A DNA stretch of 64,000 bases from Penicillium oxalicum. Taxonomy: Eukaryota > Ascomycota > Eurotiomycetes > Eurotiales > Aspergillaceae. The translations under genes and the position numbers were made by a program. Shown piece by piece: positions 1-11,158 of this stretch. Position 1 is the first letter of the stretch, and every line of letters starts with the position of its first letter. The stretch lies in assembly GCF_001723175.1 (NCBI RefSeq), contig NC_064654.1:1984001-2048000 (forward strand), in the 5' to 3' direction. Under the pieces are notes generated by a model that did not search any database, was not told the DNA's origin, and saw only the letters and a program-made list of their open reading frames with translations.

Positions 1-1554
1 CGATCACGCCAAGCGGACGAAGACACCATGCGTGGGATCCATGAGAAAGCAGGTTGAAGGATAGCATGCCCACCGAGCTTGTTTGCCAGGCGATCCATGC
101 ACTGTTCACCAGCAATGTGGTTGAGGTCGCTCTCCTCTGGTTCCAGCTGTGATACCCGAGTTAGCGAGCTGATGATGAAGCCAAGAACTAACTAGAGACA
201 CACTCACATCTTCAGAAGCGTTCCATTCCTCCGCATCATCGTCATCAGCACCCACATCAGTCATCAGACTCAGGCATTGGGTGACCATTTCTTTCGCAAA
301 GTTGGGCTCCTTCTTGCACATGTTTGGCGCGTAATCGGCAAATGTCGCCATCAACTCGAGCGCATTTTGGCGAACTTGGTCACTGAGCTCCTTATCTGCA
401 ATGACGCTGATACTGAACTTGACGAGATCACTGAACGATGCCTTGAACATCCGGGGGCTAATTTCAGCCAGCTCGATAAGGGCCAGGAATGCGGACGAGA
501 GCTCATCGCTCTCGCTGGATTCCTTGAGAGGAGGGAGAATGTTGAGAAGAGCGGGCATCAGGGAGAAGAATTTGGCTTGCGATTTCTTGTCGATAGAGCG
601 GAACAATGAGGCAAATGCATCCATAGCAGCAATGCGCACCTGCATGGGGTATGTGGGTTAGAAAACCGTTGTAAAAGGTGGTACCTTTGCCGAAGACGAG
701 CTTACAGAGATGTTCTCGTCCTCGAAACCCTTCGTGAAGACGGCGAGGACAGCTTCTTCGTGCTGCTTTTCGATGATACCGGGAGTGGTTGTGAAGATAC
801 GGAATGCGGTCTCTCGGAGTCCAGACTCGGGGGACTGGCTAGCCTGGAAGAGGACGCTCAACAGCTCGGCCCATTGCTCGCCTATTGCCAAAGCAACATC
901 AGTCAAAAATTAGGTCCTATGTCCAAATCTGACCCCGTGTCTGAGGCCCACGAGCAAAGGAGGAGGCGACGGTTGAGAATGCGTACCGTTGTCTGTGTAT
1001 TGGCGGGCAACCTCTGCCACTGCATCTCCGACCTTCCTGCGCACATCAGCGACTGCCTCGCTGGTCAGACATGTCACCAGCTTCTCACGGATGGCGATGC
1101 GTTGCTCGTTGGGCAGGCTCAAGAAAACCTCCTTGACATCACCAGAGATGGGGTCTTTGCGGGTCTTGGTAGAAATTCTTCGGAAGAGCACAGCGGCGAA
1201 AGCACGGGTCTGGCAACGCAGGTTTTCAAAAATCAGCACGTGTCTCGACGAACGACCTCGCGGTGGGAGGAACTTGGCAAAGTGCATTGAACATGTGCAT
1301 CAACGGGCCGAGTGGCTTTCGGCTCGTAAATTCCTTCACGCCGCAGCAGGAGTCATTCGGTGAGCACTCACTAGTGTATCCTCTGCCCCAGCGATCTGCT
1401 CTGCCAGCCCCATCAACAGAATATCGGGCTTATTCTGCACCCAGTCATTATTGAGCTGCTCTTCGGCCTGAGATCGAACGGCATTATCGGGGGTGCTGAG
1501 CGCGCGTAGCAGCTGAGATAGCGCGGTGTGGACCTCTTGGGGCAGCATAGACAT
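1..1554 (-). CDS. PSE1: Importin beta-3 (Kap121/Pse1 family), N-terminal part, cut by window edge
   Basis: Karyopherin that carries cargo (in yeast, ribosomal proteins and others) through the nuclear pore under Ran-GTP control. The visible part is about 386 residues of a family usually near 1,090. Predicted exons on the minus strand are 1554-1372, 1209-987, 881-706, 639-208 and 146-1, and the frame stays open across every junction. The start is the ATG at 1554 (MSMLPQEVH). An in-frame ATG at 1575 adds seven residues and is less likely. The product is helical HEAT-repeat sequence: an N-terminal 'NAVRSQAEEQLN' helix, then 'FAAVLFRRISTKTRKDP', 'GEQWAELLSVLFQASQSP', and an acidic loop 'DDDDAEEWN' before 'HIAGEQCMDRLANKLGG'. 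These are characteristic of importin-5/Kap121; the A. nidulans orthologue is called KapJ. The 3' two-thirds lie outside the window. Confidence 0.93.
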
Positions 1555-2379
1555 GGTGGGTGCGTCTGATCCCAAGATCCAACAGACAAGATTGACCCAG
1601 TTTGTTGGGAGCCCTCGAAACGAGATTGATCACAGGAATGAATCAAGTGGAGGGGTGATTCAAAGGCGAAGGAGGAGGGGGAAGATTTGTTTTTGGTGGG
1701 GCGGAGAAGGAGGGAAAAAAAGATTGATGGTTATGGAGTCAGGGCCGCCCAAGGGTTGATATGCGAAGAGCGCCGAAAGATGTCGAGTGAATTCACCCTG
1801 AAGACAAAGAACTGGTAATTGTCCATATCATTTATTTCAGCAACCATGTAACTGAACTATTCAAATTGAAGCAGTCATACACATTTTAGAGTCCAAATTG
1901 TACCCCTTTTAGAGCACTAATTCTGGGCAGGCCAATTTGGAGGTGCGGAACCTCGATTGGCCCGACAAAACATGGTGGTTGCTACATGCGGATCTGCCAA
2001 TCCCGACTTGCAGCGACAATCGTCAAGGCGTAAGTTTCGTTCAAAGTAGAGGACGACTGGTTTTGGCCTGGTCCCAAGAAAAATGCTACTATTTTTGTTG
2101 AAGTGAATTAGCCCATCGCAGAGCATCAAGGGACTTTCGAAATCTCGTGGATGATGTATATTATTTGTATGGACAGCGACCCATTGACCGCATTGATTTG
2201 ACTTGGTGAAAGTTGTGTCTGAATGCACAACAGGAGGCTCATGATTAGAACGAGGGAGATGCACTCTCGCCAAGAACAAACAAGAAAATGAGGGATGGAA
2301 ATTGGGCAAGACACAAACTGGGCGGAAGTGAACAAAGAAAGGGATTCTACATCTTGAAGTGACATGCAGAGAACGAAAC
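1555..2379. other. Intergenic: importin promoter and CBS/PB1 gene 3' flank
   Basis: Both neighbours are on the minus strand, so the upper part (near 1555-1750, purine-rich on the plus strand, i.e. CT-rich in the gene's sense) should be the importin leader and promoter. The lower part should be the 3' flank of the CBS/PB1 gene. Short ORFs here (for example 1917-2420 minus) overlap the CBS/PB1 stop and show no protein-like composition. No RNA gene or repeat was seen. Confidence 0.5.
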
Positions 2380-4587
2380 TCAACGACCACTGGGGCGGCT
2401 AAGGATGAAGACACCGGCAATCACAGCAGCCAAGGTGACAATGGCTCCCGGCAAAAGAAGGTCGTTAGGAACACCGGCAATTAGCTGCTCTTCGGCACGG
2501 CGGCTTGCTGGGAAGGCCGGGTGAGTGTTGCTCAACACAGGCTCCTCCGATGACGCGTCTACAACGACACTCTTAGGCTCCTCGATAACTGGAGTCGCAG
2601 GCTTGGCGGGTTGCGGGTCCAGGGTGGCGGGAATTGGAGGCTGAGACGGGTCGTGAACAAACAGATCAACCTTGTCACGTCGAGCACGGCGCGCGAGATC
2701 GATCGCATCCAGCATATCTTGATCTGTCGTGATTGACACTGTGTCCCCTTCGTTGTCCATGTAGCTCAGAGCGTAGCCAGTGTTGCTGAGTCGACCTTCT
2801 TGGACAACAGCCTCGCCGCCCACGGCTTCCAGTTCAGCGCCAAGTTTGGCAGTCACCTGGGTGACCAAATCAGCCACACCGGAAGAACTCAGGACATTCA
2901 CGCGGTGAACCCGGCCACTGGGAGCCTTGAATTTGAATGGGAATGGCACATTTTCCGTGTGGTGCTGGTGGTGCTGAGATGCAACTTCGGAGTGCTCCTC
3001 GCCTCCTTGGTGGGAAGCGGAGTCATGCGGGAGCACGCTGTTGTCATATTGCGATCGACCCATATCAGGACTCATGACAGAGCGATGAGGCTGACTTCCA
3101 GACACCATGGAGTCTGACTCATGATCCATGGACAACCAGAACTTATTCCACGCTGGACCTTCGTCATCCTGGGTAGACATGGTGTTGATCTAAAAAGGAG
3201 ATATCAGCCTTTGACTTTGTACCTTGGCGAAGCAACGCTCATACGGCGCGCGAATTGAAGGACTTACTTGTTCGAGAGTAGCGTATGTCAACTTCAGCAC
3301 GTCCACCATGCCGACGATTTCTCCGCCTTCATTCATCACGGGCAAATTGAGATAATGACCATCTGCCAACGGGAGGTTAGTCTCACAAATACAGCGCCCT
3401 CTTCTCAATTATCAACTTACCGTGCATCTTACGCAGCGCAGCCTGAATACTCATGTCGGAGGGAGCAAAGTCGGGATGAGGGGTCATCACACGGACGACG
3501 CTGCAGGTAGCAGGGTCGAGGCCGGGCGCGATGACTCGGAGGACAATGTCTTTGCTGGTGAAGATACCGGTAATGGATCCTTGGTCCTGGACCAGCAAAG
3601 CAGTGGTGTGGTGCTCTTTCATCAGCGCCGCGGCATCTTTGACGGTGGTTCGAACGGAGACGGTCACAGGGGGCATGCCATCCAGTACGCTCTCAAGAGT
3701 GGGACCCGACATCTTGGATCGCAGCGCTTCGACATACTGAATGACCTGCTGCGGCTGACTTGACCCCAACTCGGTTTGGACTCCCTCTAGCGCATCATAC
3801 AGCTTTCGTGACGAGCTATAGGCGCGCTCCAGCTTCTCCATGGCATCGTAGAAGCACTTAGTAATATCGAGGATACCCGAGATATCTTGATTCTCGTCCA
3901 TGACGGGCAAATGTCTAAATCCCTTTCGGACCATCAGGTCCAGTGCGTCCGTAGCACTTGTGTCTGTTCGTGCACACAGAGGGTTTTTGGTCATGATCTC
4001 GGCCACGCTGACGTCTCGGGCCTTGAGGCCGGCGCCAACCACACGGAACGCCAAATCCTTGGCGGTAAAGATACCAGCAATGCGATCGTCCTCATCAGTA
4101 ACCAGTACACAATCCTCCCGCTTCGCAGCCATGAGCTGGGCAGCCTCGGCAATGCTGAGCGAGGGTTTGATCTGAAGAGCTTGGCTTGGCTTCAAAGCGA
4201 GCACAGTACCGGGTGGAGCTTTGCGAGAATTTCTGGCTTTGGTCGGGTTATGCTTCTTCTTGTTCAGGTCGGCCTCCATCTTGCGGCGGATTGCCTGTAA
4301 TCTCGGACTGGGTGGTTAGCTCTCATGTCCTCGTCCCCGATGGCGACTCTGGAGGCACTGACCTCATCACGCTTCGACTGGTTCTGTCGTTGTCTGCTAC
4401 TGGCGGCGCTCATGGTGCCGGTTCCGAGATCACTTGAAGGGGTGTTGGTGGTAGACGCGACAGAGGATTCTGGACGGTCTGAGCGAGGTCGGGGGATGTG
4501 GGAGGTACTTGAGCTTTCAAAATCAGGCATTCTTCCTCTCCCGATGGTCTTATTGGGCGTCCCCCTAAAAGTACCCGTATGCGACAT
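2380..4587 (-). CDS. CBS and PB1 domain protein with C-terminal membrane segment
   Basis: Predicted exons on minus are 4587-4363, 4294-3421, 3362-3268 and 3189-2380, giving 667 residues. Start is ATG 4587 (MSHTGTFRG); an upstream in-frame ATG at 4707 lies in likely leader. A low-complexity Ser/Thr/Pro/Arg N-terminus comes first. Four CBS motifs follow, in two Bateman pairs at roughly residues 113-235 and 285-420; visible cores include 'GIFTAKDLAFRVV', 'FRHLPVMDE', 'GIFTSKDIVLRVI' and 'HYLNLPVMNEGGEIVGMVDV'. A PB1 domain lies at about 479-578. The last 25 residues hold a hydrophobic stretch ending 'LSRPSGR', a possible tail anchor. CBS pairs usually bind adenine nucleotides and PB1 domains oligomerise, so a nucleotide-sensing scaffold is plausible. 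S. pombe Mug70 has similar architecture. The biochemical role is not known from sequence. Confidence 0.9.
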
Positions 4588-4993
4588 GGCGGCGCTTGAG
4601 AGGGGAAATGACACAACGTGAACACAGAAGCGAAGGGGACAAGGGGAGTGGAGCTTAGACAAGGAATGAGAAACTGGTATGAACAGTTCTTCGGGCAATA
4701 GAGACAATCAGTAAGGGTGATTTATTCAGTTTGACGAAAAGGAAAATGACGGTCAATGGTCGATCTGGACAGGGGTGTTTGGACTGTTTGGCGGTATTCT
4801 CGTGCCAAGTCCAGCCTATCGCCCACTTTGGGCGGGTGTAAACATGGGGCTTATGTAACTGGGTGCGAGTGAGCACCGACTCCTCGACCATCACCCATTC
4901 CGACCCGACCACCCGTCCGACGGTACGATCCGGACGCTATTCCCTTCTTGATCTAGAGCCGGGCTGGTCAGGAGTTGGACCGCATGATCTGAC

Positions 4994-5002
4994 CACGTGA
5001 TC
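4994..5002 (+). promoter_or_regulatory. CACGTGATC E-box-like site upstream of RPS26
   Basis: CACGTGATC lies about 314 bases before the RPS26 start codon. The same nine bases occur upstream of RPL16 at 48663. CACGTG is the core recognised by Cbf1-type bHLH factors, which control ribosomal protein genes in Candida albicans; a role here is inference. Confidence 0.4.
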
Positions 5003-5142
5003 AATCGGCCCACTTCGGCCAAAATGGGTGCCTTGGTGCCCAAGAGATGGATGTCTCTTTGTTGCGTCTTTGCCTGGTTAATTAGGCTTGAATTTCAGGC
5101 ATCTCCAGGCGCCCACCACCGTCACTGGATCTCGCTTAAGGG

Positions 5143-5151
5143 CTTAGGGCT
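5143..5151 (+). promoter_or_regulatory. CTTAGGGCT telobox-like site upstream of RPS26
   Basis: CTTAGGGCT starts 165 bases before the RPS26 ATG. The same nine bases start 170 bases before the RPL16 ATG (48694). TTAGGG is the core bound by Tbf1-type factors, which regulate ribosomal protein genes in many fungi. Confidence 0.5.
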
Positions 5152-5307
5152 TCCCACAACACAACCAACCATCCATTCCGGCAGCCAGTTTGTGAGAGCG
5201 TGCTTCGACAATCCACTCCCGACAAGACACCCGTACGTTTTCCCCTCGACTCCCAACTTTTATATCTCGAATCGACAGTCTGACATTCGGCAGAGCAATC
5301 CGTCAAA

Positions 5308-6178
5308 ATGGTCAAGAAGCGGGCGAACAAGTAAGGCTCGATTCCTTCTCCACACAAGCGCAATTCGAGTCTCCAGTCCGATATGAATATCCGCAATGTC
5401 GCCGATGACCCCGACAATCCAACACATGTTCAACGCGACATCATGAATTGACGGCCTACTTTCGGATACAATCGATGCACATTGCTGGAGTCTTCATGAT
5501 CGGTTGGAGACTGGATATCGCAAAAGGACACCATCAAAAAGCGACATGAGCGCTAACGCAATTCTTCAGCGGTCGTAACAAGAATGGCCGCGGCCACGTC
5601 AAGCCCGTGCGCTGCTCCAACTGCGCTCGCTGCACCCCCAAGGACAAGGCCATCAAGCGCTTCACCATCCGCAACATGGTCGAGTCTGCTGCCATCCGTA
5701 CGTGACCCTCGCATTATACGCCCCGCTCTCTTCCTCTTCTCCACGCGCCTTCCTCGGAAAAGAGAATGTCTTCAATATCCCGCTCGGAAGATTCGTCGAA
5801 GTTCGACCGAATGATGATAGCATGGACATGCCTTCTTCGTGTATCACAATCGATTACCTGAGTGTTCAACGAACTGACATGACCCCACACAGGTGATATC
5901 TCCGACGCCTCCGTCTTCGCTGAGTACACCGTCCCCAAGATGTACCTGAAGCTCCAGTACTGCGTCTCCTGCGCTATCCACGGCAAGATCGTTCGGTATG
6001 CAAAACCACTTTCAATTCCCTCCCTCTCGGACCGCTCTTCAATTTCTCGGTACTGACGAACTCCACTTCTAGTGTCCGTTCCCGCGAAGGCCGCCGCAAC
6101 CGTGCTCCTCCCCCACGGATTCGCTACAACAAGGACGGCAAGAAGCTGAACCCCCCTCAGGCCGCCAAGGCTATGTAA
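5308..6178 (+). CDS. RPS26: 40S ribosomal protein S26 (eS26)
   Basis: Component of the small ribosomal subunit near the mRNA exit channel. Exons are 5308-5330, 5570-5697, 5893-5995 and 6073-6178; the three introns have GTAAGG, GTACGT and GTATGC donors. The product is 119 residues, the normal family length. It begins [17 protein letters not shown]. The zinc-binding cysteine pairs are visible at C23/C26 (CSNC) and C74/C77 (CVSC). The tail is basic and proline-rich, ending in QAAKAM. Exon 1 carries only the first seven codons plus two bases, a common arrangement in fungal ribosomal protein genes. Identification is very secure. Confidence 0.98.
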
Positions 6179-6787
6179 GGGAGTGTAATGCCATCCAATT
6201 CAGCAAAATAAAAATGGAACTAGTCTGAAATGAATCTTTTTATTTTGTTTTCCTTCCCGCTGAGGTGTTCTTGAACGACGGACATTGGTCGCATGTTGAG
6301 CTGAAAAGCTCAATTGTTGCTGTGAAAATGTGGAGAAAATGGCATCGGGTTGCTCGACAGAATGAATGCCTTGGATCTGGCAAGACAATTTGCGCCTGTG
6401 AAGGGTGACGAGAGTCGATCTTCTCTCTGTTCGTATGTGCTGTTTTTGGTCCGTGTCCCAGGCTTTTGCACCTTTGACAGACGACTGCGAGTTCGGATAG
6501 CGCATGCATGGTTGGAAGACTATACTAGTCCACAATAGCATGGTTGCAAGCTAGGAAAAATACCAAAAACTTTTTCAAAAAATCATCTCGCTTCTGTTGG
6601 AAGAAGAAAAGTATTAATGACTACGGACCTCTTCGAGAGCAGGAGCAGGGTGGTATTTCATGTCTGACGGGCTAAGGAATACCTTGAATTCATTCGTTCC
6701 GCAATGATCTGCTTCCGGCTGGGGTTGTGACTTGTTTCCAAAGTAGTTTCGATACCATGTCGACCATTCCTCACTACGAATCTCCGT
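6179..6787. other. Convergent 3' flanks of RPS26 and the F-box/LRR gene
   Basis: About 600 bases between two stop codons facing each other. It is A+T-richer near 6200-6250 and 6550-6620, as expected for 3' ends and termination. Nothing coding or repetitive was recognised. Confidence 0.5.
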
Positions 6788-9350
6788 CTATGGATGTCTC
6801 AAGATCTTCACTTGACCCTCCCAATACCCCTCGACAAACTGCGCCATTGCGAGCTGATGTGTCACTTCAGAAGGAATCATTGACGTCGGTCTGCCGCTGC
6901 TGGACCCGTGCCACTCTTGACTTTCACGGACGCGGTCCTCGTATTCCATCCTCTTCAGACGGCGAAAGGCCGCAAGTTCTGCGACAAGATCTATTTCATT
7001 GCTCATCCTCGTTTGCGTTTTGCCCGCGGCCTGATCTGCTGGCGACAACGAGCCAGAGCTCATATGGCGCGCGCTTTGCTGAAACATTGGCCTAACTCGC
7101 GCGGTTGATTTAGTGCTTTCCTGTGAGGAAGCATTTTCATCCAGCGGAATACGGGCAAGCTTCTCATTGAGTGCTGCCCACGGCGAGCGATTGTCACTCT
7201 CATCTTGTGATGTCCCGGATTCCATATCTTCAAAGAAACTAAAGTCATCTGCTGCTGCTGCCCACAGGGCCTCGGAATCACGGTCTCCGGTGCTCGAGGC
7301 TTGAGCACCCGATTTCCATGAAGAGGCTGTGTGCGAGCGGTTCGTGGATGCGATCTCCAGCACTATGCGTTGGAGCCCAAAGAGAGTTCGAGCACGTTGC
7401 TGTTCTGCCTTGGCGCGTGCTTGTCCCGGTGGTAATGAATAGTCGGATCCGGCTTGTAATTTTGCCAGCAGAGCCTCGTTGGAGCAATCTGTGATGAACC
7501 TAATTAATGAGTTGATAATCGGAGAATTCGCTGGTACGTGTGAAGGGACGTCTGTGAGAACCAGGGTCTCCAGGTGAGGTACATGAGACGGGTGCAAATA
7601 GAGTGTTGGGCTTTCTTTGCGCGGACGTTTCGACAACAATTCTTCGATCTTATACGCTCGCAAATCGCGTCGGGATGTCGATGGATCATTTTGCGTGGTT
7701 GGTAGACATGTGCTCCCCATCTTAACTTCACATGCTGAAATTGATGGGGACAAGTCTGTAAAATTTAGCTTGCTCGGGTATAAGGTCTGTTGACTCTTAT
7801 GATCTGGAGAAATAGTGATCATCAGTCGCATGTGTAAGGACTTTGGGTGCAAAGACTGTTCCACACTTGTGGACAGGGCAGCAGGTCATCGCTGGTGATA
7901 TGGTGGATTCATTGCACCCAAAAGGACTGCATTTGCAACGGGCTCTCTCGTGAACGTACCTGGTGGCTCAGTGACTGGATGGCTTTCGGCAGGGAGCTCA
8001 TCGATCTTTCGGCGAGGACCCCCCTCAGCAGGCTGCCTCGTATCTCGTTGTGAGGATAGGTGAGGTAGCGGACATGCCACAGACGTCGACTTTGTGACTA
8101 GGACTTTGGCAGTGGCTACGGCATGGTGGATCCGTAGCATTGTAAGCTCATCTCCGGCGTCCCCGCCTAGTATTGGGATCAGATTTTCCGCGCAGGGGTA
8201 GGCATCGCGTTCCACCACTGCGAGTTTTGGGAAATCTGCCGCATTCACAGTGCCAACGTCCAGGGCGTGGAGCCGAGCCGAGGCAAGAAGACTTGCAACG
8301 CCTTTGGTTGTTATGGGATTTCCCGCAACATAGAGATGTGTGATTCCTGTATGGAGAAGATCCTCGATCCAATGATGATTTGGGCCTGGCTGGATTAGAT
8401 ATCTCATGTACTGCTCATCCAGGTCTGAAGATCTGAGAAAGTCGAAACGCAGTGCTTCATAATAATCGGTTCGTGTCAGGTCCCGTTGATGTAACATACG
8501 GTTCCTTCCTCTCAGACCCTCCCAATATTGTGCTGGCTGATCTAGCGGAACAAAACACGCTTGCAAGATGACCCGGATACCGACATCCGTGAGCCAGTTG
8601 TTTCGCACGTCCAAAAAACGAACGCGGAGTCCCATCGCATTCGCCAGGACTTCTGCGTCGGCATCCTTCAGTCCAATGCTACGCAACTTGAGGACTTGCA
8701 GATTCTCAAGGCGCGACAAGCAAGACAAGACACTATGGTCACGTGCCGGTGTAGTGTAGGAGAGATCCAGATATATCAGCCGAGGGAAACGCATGAGAAT
8801 CTCGGCCAGCCCGGCAGAGGTTGTATTGGGTTCGCTTTGTGCCAACAGAAGACGAAGGTTATATCCTCTTGAGTTCGACTCCATCTTCTTCCAGGCAGTC
8901 ATTGCATTGTGGTCGAGGAAAGCTAACTTGGAGACCATCAAGCACTGCAGACACGGTAGATACTCCAGAACATCTTTCAGCCAGTCTGGTTGAAGGCTAT
9001 CAAAGATATCCGAAAGTGCCGGAGGCAAACGCAGCGTGCGAGTGAGGGATCTGACCTCCACTCTGGCATATTTTAAACATCGGAGAAAACGTGCGAGTGC
9101 CACTGTGGCTTAGTGTTAGTATATTATTTGCATGAGGATCTGGTATCTTGGTGAACATACCGTAGACAACATCGTTCTCAGCCCCGAAGTGTGCCGTCGG
9201 ATGGCCCCACAGTAGTGGCACGAATATAGCATGCCATCGACGACAGACACGAGATGCAGCACACAGGTCGCTTGAAGCAATATAGTGAGCAATTATGGTC
9301 CACGCATCACGGTCCACGGCGGACTCGTAAGAAGGCAGAATTGTATCCAT
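6788..9350 (-). CDS. F-box and leucine-rich-repeat protein
   Basis: Predicted exons on minus are 9350-9161, 9102-7960 and 7803-6788, giving 782 residues. The start is ATG 9350 (MDTILPSYES). An F-box-like segment covers about residues 14-52 (DAWTIIAHYIASSDLCAASRVCRRWHA, shown here in parts: 'DAWTIIAHYI', 'VCRRWH', 'LLWGHP'). Leucine-rich repeats follow ('LIYLDLSYT', 'LQVLKLRSIGLKDADAE', 'VRFLDVRNNWLTDVGI'). The C-terminal third is low-complexity and charged. Exons 2 and 3 are in the same frame, separated by a single TGA at 7886-7888. A 156-base intron (7959-7804, GTACGT donor, TTTCTCCAG acceptor) removes it and is my choice. F-box proteins recruit substrates to SCF ubiquitin ligases; the target is unknown. 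Confidence 0.82.
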
Positions 9351-10624
9351 CGCCCCCCCGTTCTTCGGGGCGACGCTTTCAAGCGAAGTCGATGGACTCC
9401 AGAGTATGTGTATTTAGGAGCTCCACGGGTTTCCGAGAATTTAAAATGAATCACTCCTTCAGCCTACCGTAGCTCAGTGATCTTACCTGTAAACTGGGTA
9501 TTATCATGACCAGGAGAGGAGAAATGGGAGGCCTAAGCAACACTGTAGTTTTTCTAAGTTGAGGGGGTCCAACTCGCGCTGCCCGAGCGGGCCCGGGCCT
9601 CACGCTTCCGCGGCGTCGTATTCATCGATGCGCATGATGCTCGTCCCTAAGAGGGAGAATCGATAGATTTTTGTTTCTATAGTAACCGGTCAACTTGATC
9701 CATGTCTAGTAATTGAAATAGCAAGATTTTCCTGGACACCACAGGAAATACTGTTGGTGAACCCTTCGCTGTCTATTCAACGTGCCGATGACGTCGTGTG
9801 AACATTTATTTAGTCCTCCGTTATACTACTTCCAACGCGAATGATCCCAACCTCATCGAAGCATCAATATCGCACCAATAGATACATATATTGACTATCT
9901 TCGAGGGAAACACTCCTTGGTGAAAGCCTGAACATGCTAGGTAGTTCTTTCTTGTAATCAACACCTGCCGTGTTCTATCAGCCTCAAAGGTCAAGGAGCA
10001 TGTCTATTCACGGGCCTGTACCTGACTACAGTGACCACGTCAAACTGACCAAAAGTGCATAACTACAAGAGACACTGAGGTGGTCGAAGTACGAAGGGGG
10101 CGTAGATTGTACACAGCGAGCCAGAAATTCTAGTCTCACAATAGAGCCCAGGTGCAAGGGCGATACAGGAAAATATTAGATCTTGATCAATTTGAACACT
10201 CCAAGTCATTTATTTTCCCGACGTACTCGGCGGACCGGGTTGGGTTTCTTTGAATCAAAGTGGGCCTCCACTACAATTCAGACAAAATATGGAAGATGTC
10301 TGAGCCTTGATTTTCCGTCAAAATCCTCATCAAGCGTATGAGCTGATTCCAGTGGCATGGTCCAAGATAATCGAGGAGACATATTTGGTATTGTTGCCAT
10401 GTCATTTATGATGCGCACGAAATACAACAGCAGTGCCGGTGTTAACCTTTTGGGCGCGTGACCGGGCGCTCAGGCTACAGAGAGAGAGACAGACTGTGGC
10501 CTCGTCCAATCAATGAAATCCGTGCAACCCTGGAGTCGCGTGGGTTGAGATTGGCAGACATTTGATTTTTTTTTTTCAAAATACATTGATGAATCAATAT
10601 TCTGCAATTAGTTTTCATCCAATC
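9351..10624. other. Intergenic, F-box/LRR promoter and tRNA upstream flank
   Basis: No ORF of interest in about 1.27 kb. The first 200 bases should hold the promoter of the minus-strand F-box gene. The rest is unremarkable, moderately A+T-rich sequence ending in a T-run (10566-10577) shortly before the tRNA gene. Confidence 0.45.
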
Positions 10625-10734
10625 GCCTTCGTGGTCTAGTTGGTTATGACGTCGGTCTCATATGGATTGTATGACGACCCTGCTCTAACAGGGTGGTAAT
10701 CCGAAGGTCTCCAGTTCGAACCTGGACGAGGGCA
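10625..10734 (+). tRNA. Elongator tRNA-Met (CAT anticodon) with a 36-base intron
   Basis: The acceptor stem GCCTTCG pairs with CGAGGGC (one T-G pair) and the discriminator base is A. The T arm TCCAG-TTCGAAC-CTGGA is perfect. The anticodon loop reads CTCATAA once the intron (about 10663-10698) is removed between positions 37 and 38. The intron contains its own CCCTG/CAGGG hairpin, and its ATGA can pair with the TCAT of the anticodon loop, as is usual for nuclear tRNA introns. The first pair is G-C, which argues for elongator rather than initiator tRNA-Met. A run of six T (10738-10743) follows as Pol III terminator. Confidence 0.93.
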
Positions 10735-10737
10735 AGC

Positions 10738-10743
10738 TTTTTT
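10738..10743 (+). terminator. Pol III T-run terminator of tRNA-Met
   Basis: Six consecutive T begin four bases after the discriminator base; a second, longer T-run lies at about 10751-10761. Confidence 0.8.
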
Positions 10744-10894
10744 ATGTTGCTTTTTTTTTTTTGGGAGGTGGGGGGGGGGGTACTTTGTTGAAACTGTCCA
10801 CTCTCATTGACGAGTACTGCCATTGTTTTGGTTCATAGATTACGGGAAGGACGACTTGCCCGTTAAAGCGGGCTGTTGACGGGCATACAGTTCG

Positions 10895-11158
10895 GGTTGC
10901 AGCTCATCACTACCCAAAAGCTACCAAAAAATTTGCGTACTTTTTTGGGTAGTGCTGCACTTACGATTTTCAGTACTACCAAAAAATTTGCACCTTACAT
11001 AACTTATCTTATATAGTCAAAGACCAGACTTTCAGACTCGGTCAATAACTCGCGGCTCGACTAGTTAAAGCAAGCAAAAAAAGGCAGACATAGGTAAGAT
11101 CAATATTTTATTCTTTGGGTAGTGCTGGACAGTTTTTGGGTAGTGATGAGCTGCAACC
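10895..11158. mobile_element. Short non-autonomous inverted-repeat element (MITE-like), about 264 bp
   Basis: A 25-base perfect terminal inverted repeat bounds the element: 10895-10919 begins GGTTGCAGCTCATCAC and the complement ends it at 11134-11158. Inside are two identical 16-base direct copies of CTACCAAAAAATTTGC (10921-10936 and 10976-10991) and two copies of TTTGGGTAGTGCTG (10944-10957 and 11114-11127), all variants of the CACTACC/GGTAGTG theme of the ends. It has no coding capacity and is A+T-rich. A 10-base direct repeat GGCTGTTGAC flanks it (10871-10880 and 11160-11169), but 14 bases separate the left copy from the inverted repeat, so a target duplication is not certain. Superfamily not assigned. 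Confidence 0.6.

Larger units (their letters stand above)
4588..5307. promoter_or_regulatory. Divergent promoter region between CBS/PB1 gene and RPS26
   Basis: This 720-base region separates two genes transcribed away from each other, so it should hold both promoters. It contains a CACGTGATC site and a CTTAGGGCT site on the RPS26 side, listed separately. No ORF with protein-like composition was seen. Confidence 0.6.

Noticed and set aside
760..1290. 176-codon ORF on plus
   Set aside because: Antisense to well-supported importin exons 2 and 3 and spans importin introns; no domain.
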